Shown here one piece after another: positions 60,591 through 64,000 of a stretch of DNA of 64,000 nucleotides. The notes beneath the pieces are model-generated. The model had not been told where the DNA came from, did no database searches, and saw only the letters and a list, made by a program, of their open reading frames with translations. The stretch is from Streptomyces regalis (lineage in GTDB: Bacteria; Actinomycetota; Actinomycetes; Streptomycetales; Streptomycetaceae): NCBI RefSeq assembly GCF_001509475.1, contig NZ_LLZG01000153.1:1-64000 (forward strand), in the 5' to 3' direction. Made by a program: the position numbers and the translations under genes. Position 1 is the first letter of the stretch. Each line of letters starts with the position of its first letter.

Positions 60591-63404
60591 ATGTGCGCAA
60601 TGCCGGGAATGGGTCGGAACTCCCGTCCGGGTCTCGGCCGCCAGGGGCGACGGAGGCACGGTCGGCCCAGTCACCGGAGAGAAGTGCGGCGTCCGCCGCC
60701 GCGCCTGCGGTCTCTGCTGAGCGTGCGCAGCGTCGCCGGCCAGGTCTTCCTGCTGCAGCTGGCGGTCGTGGTGCTGCTCGTGGCCGCCACGCTGGTGGCT
60801 CTCGTGGTGCAGGCCCGACGCGACAGCATGGCGTCCGCCCGGCACACGACGCTCGCCACGGCACAGACGTTCGCCAACTCCCCTGGAATCGTGGCGGCGC
60901 TGAACAGCCGCAACCCGACCGCGGTGCTGCAGCCACGCGCCGAAGCGGCCCGGAAGGACGCGGGCGTCGACGCCATCATTGTGTACCGGCTGGACGGGAT
61001 CACCCTCACCCACAGTGACCCGCGTCAGATCGGGAAACATGTCATCGGCCCCTACGCGCCTGCGGCGGCCGGCCAGGCGTTCACCAGAACTTTCGAAGGG
61101 ACCCTGGGGCTCTCCGTGATCTCGGCGGTCCCCGTCCGGGACACGGACGGCTCGGTTGTCGCCCTCGTCTCCGTTCCCGTCAGGGTCGCGAGCGTGCAGA
61201 GCCGCGTGCAGCAGCAGCTCCCGGTCCTGCTCGGTGGCGCCGCTGTGGCCCTGGTCATCGCCGCGGGCGGGTCGGGCCTGGTGAGCCACCGGTTGCGGCG
61301 GCAGACCCATGGCCTGGACCCGGCCGAGATGACCCGGATGTACGAGCACCACGACGCGGTCCTGCACGCCGTTCGGGAAGGCGTGGTGATCATCGGTGGT
61401 GACGGTCGCCTGGTGCTGGTCAATGACGAGGCACGGCGGCTGCTGGACCTGCCGACGGACGCGGAGGGGCGCCGCATCACGGAACTGGGGTTGGAGCAGG
61501 ATCTCGCCGAGCTGCTGGCCTCCGATCGCCCGGCCACCGACGAAGTGTTCCTGGCCGCCGACCGGCTTCTGGCCGTCAACAAACGGCTCACCCCACCCCG
61601 CGCACCGGGCGGCAGTGTAGCGACGCTACGGGACACCACCGAACTACAGGCTCTCTCCGGCAGGGCCGAGGTGGCACGCGAACGCCTGAGCCTGCTCCAC
61701 GACGCCGGGGTACGCATCGGCACCACTCTTGATGTGCGGCGTACCGCCGAGGACCTGGCCGCAGTGACGGTGCCCCGCTTCGCCGATGTCGCCGTCGTCG
61801 AGCTGCTGGACCCCATCCTGCACGGCCAGGAGTCCGCCGGTACCGCCGCCGAGCTGCGCCGGGTCGCGGTCGCGGGCCTGGACAAGGACGGTCTACTCCA
61901 CCCCGTCGGCGAACTGACCCGGTTCGTCGCCACCCACCCCGTCGCCGCAGCGATGGCCAGCGACCGACCCGTCCTGGTCAGGGACTTGAACACCGACGCC
62001 GACTGGCAAGCCCAGAATCCCGAACCAACCCGGCGGATCCTCGACCACGGCATCCACTCCCTGCTCGTGGTCCCGCTGCGCTCCCGCGGGGCGGTGCTGG
62101 GCATGGCGGAGTTCTGGCGGGCGAAGGGCTCCGCACCGTTCGACGACGAGGACGTGTCCCTCGCCGAGGAGCTGGCCGCGCGAGCGGGGGTGTCCATCGA
62201 CAACGCCCGCCGCTACACCCGCGAGCACACCATGGCCGTCACCCTGCAGCACAGCCTGCTGCCCCGCGCCCTGCCCGAACAGGCAGGCCTCGACATGGCC
62301 TACCGCTACCTGCCCGCCCAGTCCGGGGTGGGCGGGGACTGGTTCGACGTCATCCCGCTGTCCGGCGCCCGGGTGGCACTGGTGGTCGGAGACGTCGTCG
62401 GCCACGGCCTGCACGCCGCGGCCACCATGGGCCGGCTGCGCACCACTGTTCTCAACTTCTGCAGCCTGGACATGCCCGCCGAGGAACTGCTGGGCCGACT
62501 GGACGAGCTGGTGGCCGAGATCGACGCCGACGAGGCCTCTGCCGGGAAGGAGGACGAATTGGCACTCACGGGGGCGACCTGCCTGTATGTCGTCTACGAC
62601 CGCGTCTCCGGGCGGCTGGACATCGCCACCGCGGGCCATCCGGGACCGGCGGTCGTCCATCCCGACGGCACCGTGGACTTCCCCCAGGTGCCCGTCTCCC
62701 CACCCCTGGGACTGGGCACCGGCCTACCCTTCGAGAGTGCGGAACTGACCGTGCCCGACGGCTCCCGGCTGGTGCTTTACACCGACGGCCTGATCGAGGA
62801 ACGCGACCGCGACCTGGACGTCGGACTTCAGGCCCTGCGCGATGCCCTGACCGGGCCGGACCGCACCCCGGAGGACACCTGCGCGGCGGTGATGGCGGCC
62901 ATGCTGCCGGACCGGCCCAGGGACGACATCGCGTTGCTGGTGGCCCGCGCCAGTCGGCTCGACCCCACGCAGGTCGCCGAATGGCACGTACCCCGTGACC
63001 CGGCGGCGGTCGCTCCCGCGCGTACCGCCTGCGCCCGCCGGCTCGCGGACTGGGGCCTGGAACAGATCGCCTTCACCGCCGAACTCGTCCTCAGCGAGCT
63101 GATCACCAACGCGATCCGCTACGGCGCCGAGCCCATCACCGTCCGCTTGCTGCGCGACCGCTCACTGGTCTGTGAGGTCTCCGACGGCAGTGGCACCTCG
63201 CCCCGGCTGCGCCGGGCGAAACCCACCGACGAGGGCGGCCGCGGACTGTTTCTGGTCGCCCAGTTCACCGAACACTGGGGCACCCGTCACACGCCCACCG
63301 GCAAAGTCATCTGGGCCGAACTGCCCTTCACCGACGGCACCGCGCCTGCGGCGGAAGAGCTCGGCGAGATCCTGCTCGGCTCGTGGGACGACACGGCACT
63401 GTGA
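60591..63404 (+). CDS. membrane sensor SpoIIE phosphatase, paralogue of 33444-36143
   Basis: A 937-aa protein with the same layout as its paralogue: basic head, TM1 (about 48-70), Cache-like outer sensor, TM2 (about 208-230), PAS (about 250-350), GAF (about 365-525), PP2C/SpoIIE (GDWFDVIPL, VVGDVVGHGLHAAATMG, LVLYTDGLIEE) and a C-terminal ATPase domain (ELVLSELITNAIRYG). The cytoplasmic parts are nearly the same in both, while the outer sensor regions differ more (HSDPRQIGKHVIGPYAP against HPLPDRIGKRFVGTIEP), suggesting different ligands feeding a common pathway. The ATG at 60591 follows AAAGAAG. No partner genes are adjacent. Confidence 0.9.
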   Translation: MCAMPGMGRNSRPGLGRQGRRRHGRPSHRREVRRPPPRLRSLLSVRSVAGQVFLLQLAVVVLLVAATLVALVVQARRDSMASARHTTLATAQTFANSPGIVAALNSRNPTAVLQPRAEAARKDAGVDAIIVYRLDGITLTHSDPRQIGKHVIGPYAPAAAGQAFTRTFEGTLGLSVISAVPVRDTDGSVVALVSVPVRVASVQSRVQQQLPVLLGGAAVALVIAAGGSGLVSHRLRRQTHGLDPAEMTRMYEHHDAVLHAVREGVVIIGGDGRLVLVNDEARRLLDLPTDAEGRRITELGLEQDLAELLASDRPATDEVFLAADRLLAVNKRLTPPRAPGGSVATLRDTTELQALSGRAEVARERLSLLHDAGVRIGTTLDVRRTAEDLAAVTVPRFADVAVVELLDPILHGQESAGTAAELRRVAVAGLDKDGLLHPVGELTRFVATHPVAAAMASDRPVLVRDLNTDADWQAQNPEPTRRILDHGIHSLLVVPLRSRGAVLGMAEFWRAKGSAPFDDEDVSLAEELAARAGVSIDNARRYTREHTMAVTLQHSLLPRALPEQAGLDMAYRYLPAQSGVGGDWFDVIPLSGARVALVVGDVVGHGLHAAATMGRLRTTVLNFCSLDMPAEELLGRLDELVAEIDADEASAGKEDELALTGATCLYVVYDRVSGRLDIATAGHPGPAVVHPDGTVDFPQVPVSPPLGLGTGLPFESAELTVPDGSRLVLYTDGLIEERDRDLDVGLQALRDALTGPDRTPEDTCAAVMAAMLPDRPRDDIALLVARASRLDPTQVAEWHVPRDPAAVAPARTACARRLADWGLEQIAFTAELVLSELITNAIRYGAEPITVRLLRDRSLVCEVSDGSGTSPRLRRAKPTDEGGRGLFLVAQFTEHWGTRHTPTGKVIWAELPFTDGTAPAAEELGEILLGSWDDTAL

Positions 63405-63622
63405 GGAGGGCGGAGGGGCTCGAAGGGCGCGGGGCCACAGCGAAGGCACTGACTGCCACCCCCAAAAGGTGGATTCCACCGGCGAGGTGACTGGGTATTC
63501 TGACGTCGATACGCCCTCACGGCCCTCGACAGCGCCCGTGACTCCACGAACGAGGTGCTCTGCCATCCTCGGACGTCCCCCGGTGAAGGCCTCGTTCCCT
63601 GTCTCCACCCTCTGGAGCCGTC

Positions 63623-64000
63623 GTGACCGCCCCCCGTGCCCGAGCAGCAGCCGCCCTCGGCTGCTTCATCCTCGCGGCACTGGGCCTGAGCTCCTGCAAC
63701 AACACTCCGCCCCCAAGGCCGGCGAAGCCGTCGCTGGCCACCTCCGCCGCGAACGCGGGCGGCATGGACGCACTGATCGCCGCGGCGAAACGGGAGGGAA
63801 CGCTCAGAGCGATGGCGCTTCCGCGCGACTGGGCCAACTACGGCGGCCTGTTCGACGGCTTCGAGAAGAAATACGGGATCACGGTCACGGTCGAGAATGC
63901 GCACGGCCACAGCGAGGACGAGATCGACGCCGTGAAGCAGCGGGGGAAGGGGCCAGAGGCCCTCGACGTGCTCGACGTGGGCGATACGTTCGCCCGGTCG
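63623..64000 (+). CDS. ABC transporter solute-binding lipoprotein (partial)
   Basis: The first 126 codons of a gene cut by the window edge. A signal peptide (GFILAALGLSSC-like; the sequence is CFILAALGLSSC) ends in a lipobox at about residue 25, then a Pro/Ser linker, then MDALIAAAKREGTLRAMALP and YGGLFDGFEKKYGITVTVEN, the opening of family 1-type solute-binding proteins of the iron/polyamine (PotD/AfuA) kind. It would capture a substrate outside the membrane for an ABC importer. The GTG at 63623 follows TGGAG. Substrate and partners lie beyond the window. Confidence 0.8.
   Translation, partial: MTAPRARAAAALGCFILAALGLSSCNNTPPPRPAKPSLATSAANAGGMDALIAAAKREGTLRAMALPRDWANYGGLFDGFEKKYGITVTVENAHGHSEDEIDAVKQRGKGPEALDVLDVGDTFARS

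Overview
The window is high-GC actinobacterial DNA, almost certainly from a Streptomyces chromosome and probably an arm or accessory region. The evidence is the frequent GTG starts with GGAGG-type ribosome sites, operons chained by ATGA/GTGA overlaps, and typical Streptomyces families: SpoIIE-type phosphatases with ATPase domains, an ECF sigma factor with a zinc anti-sigma, an ArsR-controlled mer locus, and GH5, GH6 and GH9 glucanases. About fifteen genes are visibly broken, so this stretch mixes working operons with decaying ones.

Layout. 0-7.4 kb: transposase remnant, orphan zinc anti-sigma, HAD hydrolase, ECF sigma/anti-sigma pair, then DoxX, TlpA-like and CcdA genes, which suggest envelope thiol-redox control, and a DUF3179/membrane protein pair. 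7.4-20 kb: the most interesting block. A two-component system (with an unknown 145-aa partner) lies beside a polysaccharide locus: Ig-like repeat surface protein, GT39-like transferase, processive GT2 synthase, GtrA, a subtilase-fold protein lacking all catalytic residues, membrane-tethered GH6, and a single-domain receiver protein coupled to a membrane-tethered GH5. A 58-bp perfect palindrome sits before the receiver/GH5 pair. Its 18-bp core recurs only upstream of a GH9 glucanase 25 kb away (43.2 kb), suggesting a shared regulator.

20-27 kb: intact GH15 protein, a prenyl-synthase-like protein with degenerate Asp-rich motifs, a GAF kinase/response regulator pair, and a PAP2 phosphatase. 27.4-32.9 kb is a pseudogene field: sortase scrap, internally deleted thioredoxin, an ergothioneine operon in which only egtB is intact, and a broken second GH15 gene. 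33-41 kb: large SpoIIE sensor phosphatase, IS30 and RDD remnants, two PRC-barrel genes behind a 48-aa membrane peptide, an lgt scrap, and an SMR transporter.

41-50 kb: GH9 glucanase, broken mntP and pqqE, and two paralogous Crp/Fnr regulators. Three near-identical CRP-like sites, centred at about -41.5 or -42.5 from predicted -10 boxes, precede both regulators and a four-helix membrane protein. 50-53.5 kb: mercury resistance with intact merA, ArsR-type regulator and MerT-like gene, but broken merB and merR-like genes. 53.5-64 kb: redoxin-like protein, pentapeptide-repeat lipoprotein, MASE1 protein, small SpoIIE phosphatase, MerR regulator, CBS-tethered site-2 protease, deleted amidinotransferase, a second large SpoIIE sensor phosphatase, and the start of a solute-binding lipoprotein cut by the window edge.
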